13,836 bases of DNA from Ferroplasmaceae archaeon UBA567. Lineage in GTDB: Archaea; Thermoplasmatota; Thermoplasmata; Thermoplasmatales; Thermoplasmataceae. This document shows, piece by piece, positions 1 to 7,441 of the stretch; within the stretch, counting starts at the first letter, position 1; every line of letters starts with the position of its first letter. A program made the translations under genes and the position numbers. The notes under the pieces are model-generated. The model was not told the DNA's origin. It ran no database searches and worked only from the letters and a program-made list of their open reading frames with translations. The stretch is taken from contig DAUP01000042.1 of assembly GCA_002505185.1 (NCBI GenBank), positions 299 to 14,134 of the forward strand. Reading direction: 5' to 3'.

Positions 1-2
1 TT

Positions 3-851
3 GCCATTTTTATCATACAGGTTATGCTTGGAAGTTTTTCTGCAACTGTATACGTATCTGATACATCAGTGGTCCAAAAATGGCTTCCAGTATCCACCAG
101 GGCAACATTTGTAGGCATATACCAGACAGGATTCTTCATAGGTGCTTCACTGGGAGAATATTTAATCCTTAGAACACTTTCTATCAGTTTCTGGTTTACC
201 TTCATATCAATTATGTCCATACTTGTCTTTTCAGGCATTCTGAATTTCATATTCATAAGGGAACCACAACAGATTATAAAGGAAAGGCATGGAAATATAG
301 ACAGGAGAATAATTTATGTTGCCATGATAAGATTTTCCGCCGGTTTCACGTATATTGGATTTGTGACGCTTTTCACCACATTTATTGTATTCGATCATAT
401 TGTGCCCTATTCTAACGCATATTTATATGCATGGATTCCTGCAGCCGGGGGGCTTATCACATCTCCTATTGGTGGCCTCATATCCAGGAAAATGAAAAAC
501 GGAAAACCTCTGGTGTCTATATTGCCTGTAATTGCTCTGGCAGGCATGATAATTTATATTAATTTCGCACCTCTGGCTGCAATATTCATCATATCATTTA
601 TGACAGGTGTGCTCTATGGCCTTTACGCAGGTCCCTCCATGGGAATGGCTTCTGATTTCAGTGGAAGTGACAGAAATCTTGCTTCCTCAAGCAGTATCCT
701 GAATTTCAGCTCACAGGTAGGTGGAACCGTTTCTCCATTATTGATAGGATTCATGTTTTCCATTTACGGAAATTTTCAACTGGCATTCATCATTGTTGCC
801 ATAATTTCTATTCTCACCTTAATAATTCCCTTAATACGGCTCACAGTCTGA
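3..851 (+). CDS. MFS permease, 5'-truncated by the window edge
   Basis: The reading frame is open from base 3, so the gene starts outside the window; the first ATG inside, at 24, is probably internal. About 282 residues are visible, with roughly eight to nine hydrophobic segments, i.e. the last two thirds of a 12-helix major facilitator permease. Counting from the ATG at 24, a loop motif near residues 149-160 (GGLISRKMKNGK) resembles the G-x3-D/S-R-x-G/K-R/K loop that MFS proteins repeat at the start of the C-terminal half. A charged loop at about residues 79-95 (REPQQIIKERHGNIDRR) looks like the central cytoplasmic linker between the two six-helix halves. Substrate cannot be told. The stop codon lies 2 bp from the end of the convergent acyl-CoA ligase gene, so the two transcription units end against each other. 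The family call is solid; the substrate is unknown. Confidence 0.8.
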   Translation, partial: AIFIIQVMLGSFSATVYVSDTSVVQKWLPVSTRATFVGIYQTGFFIGASLGEYLILRTLSISFWFTFISIMSILVFSGILNFIFIREPQQIIKERHGNIDRRIIYVAMIRFSAGFTYIGFVTLFTTFIVFDHIVPYSNAYLYAWIPAAGGLITSPIGGLISRKMKNGKPLVSILPVIALAGMIIYINFAPLAAIFIISFMTGVLYGLYAGPSMGMASDFSGSDRNLASSSSILNFSSQVGGTVSPLLIGFMFSIYGNFQLAFIIVAIISILTLIIPLIRLTV

Positions 852-853
852 AA

Positions 854-2365
854 TTATTTCCGCCTCTCTTTGAGCCTTGCCTTATCTATTTTTCCCACAC
901 TGGTCATGGGCATCTCATCTATGATGATAAACTCAACCGGTATCCACCATTTATTTATATTTCCACTGGAAGCATGTGATTCCATGAACTGCCTCAGGCT
1001 TTCTATTTCTATTGAGCCGGATGGTTTGACCCAGGCTATGGGGCGCTCTCCCCATTTCTCATCCTCTATAGCCGTAACTGCGGCAATTTCTATGCCAGGA
1101 TACTCAGATATTATGGATTCTATTATAGATGTGGGAATCCATTCTCCACCGCTCTTTACCACATCCTTGACGCGGTCCAGTATTTTTATTCCACCATCCA
1201 TTGTCATTGCCGCAACATCCCCAGTTTTGAACCAGCCATTTTCATATTCTTTTCCGACAGGTTTGTTAAGATATTTTCCCGGAAGCCAGGGTGCATTTAC
1301 CCATAACTCGCCTATCTTCTCCCTCTCAAGTATATTACCCTCACTGTCTCTAACTGTTGCATTAACCATGGGAACAGGATGTGTAACCATTCTTAAGGAT
1401 TCATATTCATCTGCACGACCAAGAGAAATTGATGTGGCAAGCATGTCTGTGCCGCCGTATATGGTTGAAAATTTTATACCTCTTGAGGTGAGATTCTTGG
1501 CAAGTCCCTTGCTGATTGGTGAACCCCCTATAAGCATTTTTATACCCCTGAGCCTGTTATCCTTATCATGTGCCAGAAGATCATAAACCATAGTCGGAAC
1601 AGCGTTTATCCATGTTACATCGTTTTTTTCTATTGCATTCAAAACCTTTTCTGCTTCGTATTTTCCAGTCAGAACATAGTCTGTGCCAAGATAGGTAGCA
1701 TGAAAAGCCGATCCCCATGACCATATGTGATAGAATGGGATAAGTGAGAGTATGTTATCCTTTGAATCCAGTGATGCCGGGGTCTCAAACAATCCTAGCT
1801 GATAAAGGATACTCAGAGCCCCATTGACTGACTTTTCATTTGAATATAATACCTCCTTTGGTTTTCCCGTAGTGCCTGATGTAAACAATATGGAATAATT
1901 ATCATTACCATTAGTTCTTTCCTCCCTATGAATGTCACTGTTTAAAAGGTCATGGAATTTTATGTAATTTCCACCCTCTGACAGTGATACCACATGGTCT
2001 TCGCTGAATCCCTTCCATATGCCAGCATTAATGAATTCCTTGGATGCAAATACATATTCTGCACCAGATTCTTTCAATGTTTCCATTGCCATATTCCACG
2101 GTAATTTTATATTTACAGGATATATTATTGACCCGGTCATGCTGGATGCAAAAAGAAGTTCCATAAACTCTATGGAATTATAGTCAGCAACCCCTATTAC
2201 TGTACCCTTGGATATTCCCATTTTGTTCAGTGATGTAGCCAGTCTTGAGATCCTGTCAAAAAGCTGCCTGTATGTTATGCTTTTTTCACCATCTATTACT
2301 TTACTTTCAGGGAACAGGTAAGATGCCCTCCTTAAAATGTTTATCACAGTAAATCCATTTTCCAT
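854..2365 (-). CDS. AMP-forming acyl-CoA synthetase (ANL superfamily)
   Basis: Predicted to activate a carboxylic acid (probably a fatty or branched acid) with ATP and CoA to acyl-CoA, in the cytoplasm. All core ANL motifs are present: P-loop LFTSGTTGKPK at 160-170, YGGTD at 303-307, GWFKTGD at 377-383, hinge DRVKDVVKSGGEW at 397-409, and the C-terminal catalytic lysine in SVGKIDK (Lys492). The length of 503 aa is normal for the family. The A5 motif usually reads YGxTE; here the acidic residue that contacts Mg-ATP is Asp307, a conservative but uncommon change. The start at 2365 is supported by a Shine-Dalgarno AGGTGG about 5 nt upstream. It lies 8 bp behind the acyl-CoA dehydrogenase gene, so the two are almost certainly co-transcribed: ligation followed by dehydrogenation. 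The acid chain length cannot be read from the sequence. Confidence 0.92.
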   Translation of the reverse strand: MENGFTVINILRRASYLFPESKVIDGEKSITYRQLFDRISRLATSLNKMGISKGTVIGVADYNSIEFMELLFASSMTGSIIYPVNIKLPWNMAMETLKESGAEYVFASKEFINAGIWKGFSEDHVVSLSEGGNYIKFHDLLNSDIHREERTNGNDNYSILFTSGTTGKPKEVLYSNEKSVNGALSILYQLGLFETPASLDSKDNILSLIPFYHIWSWGSAFHATYLGTDYVLTGKYEAEKVLNAIEKNDVTWINAVPTMVYDLLAHDKDNRLRGIKMLIGGSPISKGLAKNLTSRGIKFSTIYGGTDMLATSISLGRADEYESLRMVTHPVPMVNATVRDSEGNILEREKIGELWVNAPWLPGKYLNKPVGKEYENGWFKTGDVAAMTMDGGIKILDRVKDVVKSGGEWIPTSIIESIISEYPGIEIAAVTAIEDEKWGERPIAWVKPSGSIEIESLRQFMESHASSGNINKWWIPVEFIIIDEMPMTSVGKIDKARLKERRK

Positions 2366-2373
2366 TTTACCAC

Positions 2374-4020
2374 CTAATTTTTTATGGATCTTTCTGTCCT
2401 GCCCACATGTATAAGCAGGTCAGCATCATCCATGGCTTTGCTGTCGTAATCCTCCTTTTTCACGAATCTTCTGGCATACAATGACCCAACTTTTATAAAA
2501 TCACGGTTTCCGGTACTGTTACCAATATGAATAAGAAGGATGGCTGCCATTGAATGCCCCATGACCTCCATGCTGTATTTTGCATGAAATTGAGACTCGA
2601 TGGCTCCCATTGATAACAATTTTTCTATGCTTTCCTTAAGGGACTGGTAGCAGAATTCAGCAGTTTCCCTTTCTTCCCTGATTTCAGATATAATATCACT
2701 GAAATCCGAAAGCAGTTTAATATGTGCATTCTTTCTCATTATTGCCTCAAGCATATCTAAGGCCTGTATATTGCTTGCACCTTCCCATATGGGTGTTATC
2801 AATGCCTCACGATGCCATCTTTCTATGGGAAATTCCGATAAGAATCCAATTCCTCCATGGAGTTCCGTTGCCATCTGTGTTATTTTTGCTGAGGATTCGG
2901 CTGTTATGTTCTTTACTATATGTGTCATTAGCCTTGCATAATTGTATCCTTCATCATATGGTGGCCTGGAATCAATGGAATTGTTGAAAAGTTGAATAGA
3001 TTTGAATGTAAGGGCAATGGATCCTTCAAGAAGAACCTCCATATCCAGTAAATCTTTCTTTATTCCCGGGTGTTCTATAAGCAGATTTCCAAAGCTTTTT
3101 CTTTTCATGGTATAGTAGTATGCTTCAAGATAGGCTTTTCTTGCAATTCCACATGCTGCTGCACCATTGTCCAGCCTTGAAACCATTAAGTCCTCAGTTA
3201 TATAGTATATTGCCTTTCCTGCATCACCTATCATCTGTGCCTCTGAGCTGTCCAGTTCTACCTCTCCAGATGGAACACTCTTTGTGGCACTTTTTTCCTT
3301 GAGTCTCCTGAGCCTGTAATTAAGATCCCCTGCGTGATTCTTCCTTGGTAAAAGGAATAGCGAAAGCCCCTTTGCACCATGATTTTCACCATGGAATGCA
3401 GATGTCAGTGCCACATCGGCGAGACCGGCATTGCTTGCAAAGTATTTGTCGCCGGTGAGATACCACACATTCTTGCCTGATTCTGCCCTTGTTTTATTGG
3501 ATCCCAAATCGCTGCCACCCTGAATCTCTGTAAACCATGTCGCTCCCAGCAATGTTTCTTTTCCGTCTCCTATTAATCCAGGAACATAGTCCTTCTGATT
3601 ATCCGGTGCGTATTTGTGTAATGCATATGCAGTCTGGTGCGTTAATGTCAGTATGCAGTATATACCAGGATCCGCAACAAGGTATCCCATGGCATAATGC
3701 TCCATTATAGATTTTCCGTGAAAATACGGGCGGCTGATTCCATATTCATGTATAAGCTTCTCAAGGACATGTTTTTCCATTGGGCTAATAAGAACACTAT
3801 CTATTCTCTCACCATCTATGCTCCACATTTTCTGCAATGGTGGGGATACCTTATCTATGTAATCCGTTGTTTCATAAAGATCCTTACCTGCATAGGCACC
3901 CAGTGGACTGAGATTTAAGTGCTTCCCAAGATAAAAATCAAGGATTTCCTGAAATGGTCTGTCTATATCATAATGGTTTTTTCCGTATATACTGGATATA
4001 TAGGAATATGTGTCATCCAT
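2374..4020 (-). CDS. Acyl-CoA dehydrogenase, AidB-like subgroup
   Basis: FAD-dependent oxidation of acyl-CoA to trans-2-enoyl-CoA is the expected reaction. At 548 aa it is longer than ordinary 380-residue acyl-CoA dehydrogenases, as in the AidB branch, which carries extra N- and C-terminal segments. The FAD/substrate motif FTEIQGGSD (163-171) followed by a SNKT stretch matches the AidB-type TEKQGGSD version. ELHGGIGF (386-393) and WEGASNIQ (412-419) follow; Glu413 sits where the catalytic base of many dehydrogenases lies. The ATG at 4020 has a minus-strand TATA element 25 nt upstream and no Shine-Dalgarno, so translation probably begins on a leaderless mRNA. It is the first gene of a two-gene operon with the acyl-CoA synthetase, which argues for a catabolic role rather than the alkylation-protection role for which E. 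coli AidB is known. The electron acceptor (ETF) is not encoded here. Confidence 0.88.
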   Translation of the reverse strand: MDDTYSYISSIYGKNHYDIDRPFQEILDFYLGKHLNLSPLGAYAGKDLYETTDYIDKVSPPLQKMWSIDGERIDSVLISPMEKHVLEKLIHEYGISRPYFHGKSIMEHYAMGYLVADPGIYCILTLTHQTAYALHKYAPDNQKDYVPGLIGDGKETLLGATWFTEIQGGSDLGSNKTRAESGKNVWYLTGDKYFASNAGLADVALTSAFHGENHGAKGLSLFLLPRKNHAGDLNYRLRRLKEKSATKSVPSGEVELDSSEAQMIGDAGKAIYYITEDLMVSRLDNGAAACGIARKAYLEAYYYTMKRKSFGNLLIEHPGIKKDLLDMEVLLEGSIALTFKSIQLFNNSIDSRPPYDEGYNYARLMTHIVKNITAESSAKITQMATELHGGIGFLSEFPIERWHREALITPIWEGASNIQALDMLEAIMRKNAHIKLLSDFSDIISEIREERETAEFCYQSLKESIEKLLSMGAIESQFHAKYSMEVMGHSMAAILLIHIGNSTGNRDFIKVGSLYARRFVKKEDYDSKAMDDADLLIHVGRTERSIKN

Positions 4021-4040
4021 AATAATATAACGTCAATCTG

Positions 4041-4050
4041 TATATAAAAA
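4041..4050 (-). promoter_or_regulatory. TATA box of the acyl-CoA dehydrogenase operon
   Basis: The minus strand reads TTTTTATATA, centred about 25 nt upstream of the start codon at 4020. This is the archaeal TATA-to-start distance expected if transcription begins at or next to the ATG, which agrees with the lack of a ribosome binding site. Confidence 0.6.
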
Positions 4051-4153
4051 TATGTCACTGGAATATTATTAATCAACTCCACTTCTGGTCAAATTAATGG
4101 ACAATAGACTTTATCTCACTGTATATTATGATTTCCGTTGACCGTGTTAATAC

Positions 4154-4400
4154 CTACCTCTGGAAGTTATCATCTCTCTGCTGCTTAAACTTCGTGGGTT
4201 TAACCCCCAAACCTCTATCCAGTTCCTTTCTGGTTCTACGATTACTATTTAGCCGATCTCGAACAATCATTCCCCGTTTTGCCTGTGTTTAAGGCAGGTT
4301 CCCCTATACACATATCAGAACACTCATTACTGGAGAGACCTCATCTTTGTTCACCGCTTTCATGCACCTTTGTCCAATTGACTTATGCAGTTATGCAGAA
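4154..4400 (-). mobile_element. Possible decayed 3' end of a transposon (TnpB/IS200-IS605-like)
   Basis: This part of the 533-bp gene-poor stretch (4021-4553) is less AT-rich than ordinary spacers here and, read on the minus strand, holds short open patches in different frames separated by stops. The last patch (4270 to 4154, 38 codons) encodes a very basic peptide with RRTRKELDRG and VKPTKFKQQ. A G-run and partial inverted repeat (GGGGGTTAAACCC, about 4197-4209) lies within it. Basic frame-broken tails with a short G/C hairpin would fit the end of a tnpB-type gene and its overlapping guide-RNA region. No intact transposase, no second end and no certain target duplication can be seen. It could equally be a diverged untranslated region or another IS family. 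The rest of 4021-4553 holds only the two flanking promoters and an 8-bp tandem repeat. Confidence 0.3.
4383..4398. repeat. Perfect 8-bp tandem duplication
   Basis: TTATGCAG occurs twice in direct tandem. It sits at the edge of the possible transposon remnant and could be a footprint of element loss or simple slippage. Confidence 0.6.
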
Positions 4401-4519
4401 AAGTTCGCAAACATCCATGATTTTAGGATAATATAAACATTTTCACGAGGATTCATTAAAGAGAATTGATAACACCGGGAACGGTAGTTAACCCCCTTAA
4501 CAGAAAACTTGACCATACA

Positions 4520-4530
4520 TTAAATATTAT
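4520..4530 (+). promoter_or_regulatory. TATA box of the DNA methyltransferase gene
   Basis: TTAAATATTAT is centred about 27-29 nt upstream of the ATG at 4554. There is no Shine-Dalgarno between the two, consistent with a leaderless transcript. Confidence 0.5.
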
Positions 4531-4553
4531 ATTGGCATAGCAATAAACTGTAT

Positions 4554-5327
4554 ATGTTGAGAATGATCAAGTATCCAGGTTCAAAAATCACAATTGTGGG
4601 TGAAATTCAGCGTGTATACGATTTATCTCAATGTTCAAGATTCGTTGATGTATTTTCCGGATCAGCTTCGGTGCTTATTAACATACGTGCCGGAATGGAG
4701 ATTTATAATGATATTAACAGGGAACTTTATACATTATTTAAAGTGCTGAAAAATAACTTCGAACCATTCTATAAGGCTGCTGATGCCCTTGCAAGAGACC
4801 GCAACATGTTTTTTGATTATTATGATGGTAGAATAGTAATGGATACAGGCAATCCCGAGGTGGAAAAGGCTTTTTCCATTTTCTTTAATTTTAACACAGG
4901 ATTTGGAGGCATGGGAGAAACATACGGCAAAAAGGACAAATCCCTCTATGGCACATACCGCAAAAATGTGTCCAATCTTCTAAAGGCCGAGCCCAAGATA
5001 CGGAGAATGAAAATAGAAAATATGGACTTCAGGGAACTCATTGATAAATACGACGATCACGACACCTTTTTTTATCTGGACCCGCCATATCCAGGAAAGG
5101 ACTGGTATGTGCATAATTTCCTCGAAAGCGATTTCATTGATTTAAAAAAAGTAATAGGTAGCATAGAAGGCACATACCTCATGAACTTCAATTCCATTGA
5201 CAGCCTTCCGGTAAAAGTATTTGGAAAACCATCATTTGTAAAGGAATATAGAAATGAAAATGGGAAACCTGGAGTAACAAGTTCCAGGAAAGTTTCATTC
5301 TATACTAACAGTGGCATAAAACTATAA
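4554..5327 (+). CDS. D12-class adenine-N6 DNA methyltransferase (Dam-like), orphan
   Basis: Predicted to transfer a methyl group from S-adenosylmethionine to N6 of adenine in a specific DNA site. The D12/Dam layout is clear: N-terminal IKYPGSK (5-11), AdoMet-binding motif I VDVFSGSASV (31-40), YNDIN (51-55) as motif II, and catalytic motif IV DPPY at 176-179. A C-terminal SSRKVSFYTN segment suits the family. The length of 257 aa matches Dam-type enzymes. The start at 4554 is chosen for its TATA spacing; a second ATG at 4563 (Met4), just before the conserved KYPGSK, is possible. No restriction endonuclease is adjacent, so this appears to be a solitary methyltransferase, for instance for marking self DNA or regulation, or a remnant of a restriction system. 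The recognition sequence cannot be deduced. It lies next to a possible transposon scar, so horizontal acquisition is plausible. Confidence 0.88.
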   Translation: MLRMIKYPGSKITIVGEIQRVYDLSQCSRFVDVFSGSASVLINIRAGMEIYNDINRELYTLFKVLKNNFEPFYKAADALARDRNMFFDYYDGRIVMDTGNPEVEKAFSIFFNFNTGFGGMGETYGKKDKSLYGTYRKNVSNLLKAEPKIRRMKIENMDFRELIDKYDDHDTFFYLDPPYPGKDWYVHNFLESDFIDLKKVIGSIEGTYLMNFNSIDSLPVKVFGKPSFVKEYRNENGKPGVTSSRKVSFYTNSGIKL

Positions 5328-5392
5328 TGCTGGAATTCAGAATTACTGTCTAGCCTTTCAGGAAGTAAAAAAATGAATTAGAATGGATAACA

Positions 5393-5401
5393 ATTATTAT
5401 A
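5393..5401 (+). promoter_or_regulatory. TATA box of the DUF72 gene
   Basis: ATTATTATA is centred 26 nt upstream of the ATG at 5423, with no Shine-Dalgarno between, indicating an independent leaderless transcript rather than read-through from the methyltransferase gene. Confidence 0.5.
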
Positions 5402-5422
5402 CATCATTAAATTACATTATTA

Positions 5423-6208
5423 ATGATTTACCGTACAGGCTGTTCGGGCTGGAGTTATGAATTCTGGCGAGGCAAGATTTATAATTATTCAGAGCCCCCA
5501 TCAAATTTTCTGAATGTTTATTCCAGAATATTTGACACTGTTGAAATAGATTCTACATTCTATGCGGCTCAGGGCCAGGAAACAGTTAAAAAATGGTATA
5601 ATTCTGTTCCAGATGATTTTTTGTTTTCACCAAAAATGCCCAGAAAGATAACACATGAGGAAAAACTTGTAAAATGCGAAGATGACCTTGTTTACTTTAT
5701 AAAAAATATTTCAATTCTTGGTGAGAAACTGGGAATAATACTGGTTCAGCTCCCACCTGATTTTACATTTAATTTAACGGTGCTGGAGAATTTTCTTGAA
5801 GTGCTCCCAAGTGGAATAAAATATGCAGTTGAGTTCAGACACATTTCATGGTTCAGGAAAGAAGTTTATGATATACTTAAAAAATACAATGTTATAATGG
5901 TATGGTCTGTTATTGATTATCTTAAAACCCCGGAAATAAAAACTACCGAAAATCTGTATGTGCGTTTTCTAGGCAATAAATCGCTCACAAAAAAGGAACT
6001 TGGTGAATTAAGAATAAACCGGCACAGTGAGATGATACCGTGGATAGAAAGAATAAAAAACCATGATTCAGGAAACGGTACGGTTTTCATATACGCAAAT
6101 AACCATTATGAAGGACTCTCACCGGATACTATAAAATTTGTAAGGTACCGTCTCGGAATGCCAGCACCTCCTCCCATGGTTGTGGACAGGCAGAAGAAAC
6201 TTTTCTAA
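5423..6208 (+). CDS. DUF72 (YecE-like) family protein
   Basis: A cytoplasmic protein of the DUF72 family, which adopts a TIM-barrel-like fold; no reaction is established for it. Family hallmarks seen: N-terminal RTGCSGWSYEFWRGKIY (4-20), EIDSTFY (41-47), FSPKMPRKITHE (68-79), AVEFRHISW around 135-143, and near the C-terminus YANNHYEGLSPDT, the conserved N-N-H-x-x-G element. Length 261 aa is typical. The ending PPMVVDRQKKLF is a basic tail often seen in such proteins. It has its own promoter, lies 95 bp after the methyltransferase gene and 52 bp before the secretion-like operon, so a functional link with either is unproven. Confidence 0.88.
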   Translation: MIYRTGCSGWSYEFWRGKIYNYSEPPSNFLNVYSRIFDTVEIDSTFYAAQGQETVKKWYNSVPDDFLFSPKMPRKITHEEKLVKCEDDLVYFIKNISILGEKLGIILVQLPPDFTFNLTVLENFLEVLPSGIKYAVEFRHISWFRKEVYDILKKYNVIMVWSVIDYLKTPEIKTTENLYVRFLGNKSLTKKELGELRINRHSEMIPWIERIKNHDSGNGTVFIYANNHYEGLSPDTIKFVRYRLGMPAPPPMVVDRQKKLF

Positions 6209-6230
6209 TGTTCTAGAATTTTAGGCGTTA

Positions 6231-6240
6231 ATATTTTATA
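6231..6240 (+). promoter_or_regulatory. TATA box of the three-gene secretion-like operon
   Basis: ATATTTTATA is centred about 25 nt upstream of the ATG at 6261. There is no Shine-Dalgarno ahead of that ATG, so the operon mRNA is probably leaderless and starts with the pilin-like gene. Confidence 0.55.
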
Positions 6241-6260
6241 TCTTCGTATTATCATCAAAA

Positions 6261-6518
6261 ATGTTAATTGACTATGCTATTGCATCAATAAATGCTATGA
6301 TGGGCAGAGTGGATGATATAGTAATATCGGTGTCTGCAGTTTTGATAACACTTTTATGGATACCAATAGCGCTAAATTTTTTCAGCACTGATGAGAATAA
6401 AAAGATAATGGCAAGGGAGCGACTGAAAAATGCTGCCATAGGCACTGTCATATACATAATGGCAATAAGCGGGATACTGTTTACAGTTTTTAACTATGTG
6501 GTTACAGGCAAAGTATGA
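6261..6518 (+). CDS. Small two-helix membrane protein, candidate T4SS/Ced-type pilin (VirB2/CedA1-like)
   Basis: The product is 85 aa: a short N-terminal amphipathic stretch (1-17), a first hydrophobic helix (about 19-41), a charged loop (42-57) with five Lys/Arg (K47, K48, R52, R54, K56), and a second hydrophobic helix (58-81) followed by TGKV. A helical hairpin with a short basic cytoplasmic loop is the architecture of conjugative pilins (VirB2, TraA, TrbC) and of the archaeal import-pilus subunits CedA1/TedC. There is no cleavable signal peptide and no class III signal as in archaellin-type pilins. The stop codon overlaps the start of the VirB6-like gene (ATGA), so the two are translationally coupled. 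The pilin role is inferred from topology and gene order; a generic small membrane subunit is the alternative. Confidence 0.6.
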   Translation: MLIDYAIASINAMMGRVDDIVISVSAVLITLLWIPIALNFFSTDENKKIMARERLKNAAIGTVIYIMAISGILFTVFNYVVTGKV

Positions 6519-7441
6519 CTTATACCTCTATTTTTAATGGAATTCTTGGGGCAATAACCAATCTTGCGAGGTCTTCTATAATATTTTTGTGGCACCTCAT
6601 GGTAAATTACGGGCTTAATCCAGAGTATTCATATATACAGTTTATACACGGCAATTCATCATTTATAGCTTTTTACAGGTACCTGTTTAACAACGTCTAT
6701 TCTGATATTATACTTGTTGCAATCACAGTTTCAGCCATAATTATGCTTGCATACAACTCACTTATAAAGCCATATTCACCTGCAAAACTATTGATCAAGA
6801 TATTTGCATCTATTGTGCTTTTTGAATCATCCTACAGGATATCAATGTTTTTTATGAGTATTTCACTGGTTTTTTACAACAATATCTATACATTGAAGCC
6901 TAACTGGTACGGACTGGAATTTTCAGGCATCTCTGGTGCAAACAGCTTTATATCTATTTTATTTACAGGTACCTTTATTCTGGCAATTGTACTTTTATTC
7001 GGCATACTTATAATCAGGCAGGCACTAATTTTGTTTTTCATACTTTTCATGCCGGTCGCATCAATACTGCTTATGGTTCCGGGAAGTGAGAAACAAATTC
7101 TTAAACTCTACAGAATATTCTTTGAACTGGCGTTTTTCCCGTTCTTCACTATCATTATTCTCTATCTTATTGGCATTTTCAATAATCCTTTTCTGGAAAT
7201 TGGTTTAATTTATGTGGCCGCAACTGCTCCTCTGTTTTTTGTGACTGAAATTTACAGGTATTTTCAGGGCAGCATGAATTTTCTTACAACAGATGCAACA
7301 ATGACTGAAATATCCACCGGGATTGATGGATTAAATCCCACTTCTCTCCTGAACGGGGGTGTGGAATTAGGAATTATAGAATCAAATACCTCTAAAAACC
7401 TTATACCCGGAATAATAGATGAAGCTGGTGGTTTGCATTAG
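6515..7441 (+). CDS. Polytopic membrane protein, VirB6/TrbL/CedA-like
   Basis: The 308-aa product has about seven hydrophobic segments (near 16-33, 62-84, 92-121, 143-166, 170-188, 200-221 and 226-247) and a soluble C-terminal tail of about 55 residues. Segment 168-209 (R168, then P180-V-A182, P189, and P209) has the spacing of the conserved core of the TrbL/VirB6 family: R-x2-L, a hydrophobic run to P-x-A, a further Pro, then an aromatic helix. VirB6 proteins form the inner-membrane channel or pilus-assembly platform of type IV secretion systems; CedA is the archaeal counterpart that imports DNA. The ATG at 6515 overlaps the previous stop by 4 bp, and the 3' end overlaps the ATPase frame by 23 bp. 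The family assignment is by pattern, not alignment; other polytopic proteins cannot be excluded. Confidence 0.6.
   Translation: MTYTSIFNGILGAITNLARSSIIFLWHLMVNYGLNPEYSYIQFIHGNSSFIAFYRYLFNNVYSDIILVAITVSAIIMLAYNSLIKPYSPAKLLIKIFASIVLFESSYRISMFFMSISLVFYNNIYTLKPNWYGLEFSGISGANSFISILFTGTFILAIVLLFGILIIRQALILFFILFMPVASILLMVPGSEKQILKLYRIFFELAFFPFFTIIILYLIGIFNNPFLEIGLIYVAATAPLFFVTEIYRYFQGSMNFLTTDATMTEISTGIDGLNPTSLLNGGVELGIIESNTSKNLIPGIIDEAGGLH

Noticed and set aside
870..1586. 238-codon open frame on the plus strand
   Set aside because: It is antisense to the acyl-CoA synthetase, whose motifs are intact along this stretch; its translation shows no family pattern.
2724..3918. Several open frames of 60-87 codons on the plus strand
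   Set aside because: All lie antisense within the acyl-CoA dehydrogenase gene and have unlikely composition.
2374..4020. AidB as an alkylation-damage protein
   Set aside because: The operon partner is an acyl-CoA ligase and no DNA-repair gene is adjacent, so the metabolic reading is preferred.
4021..4553. tRNA, CRISPR repeats or structured RNA in the large spacer
   Set aside because: No cloverleaf, no regularly spaced repeats and no recognised riboswitch motif could be found by eye.
6209..6220. Palindrome TTCTAGAA after the DUF72 stop as a terminator
   Set aside because: It is only 8 bp without loop or T-run, and archaeal terminators are mainly T-rich tracts, so there is no support.
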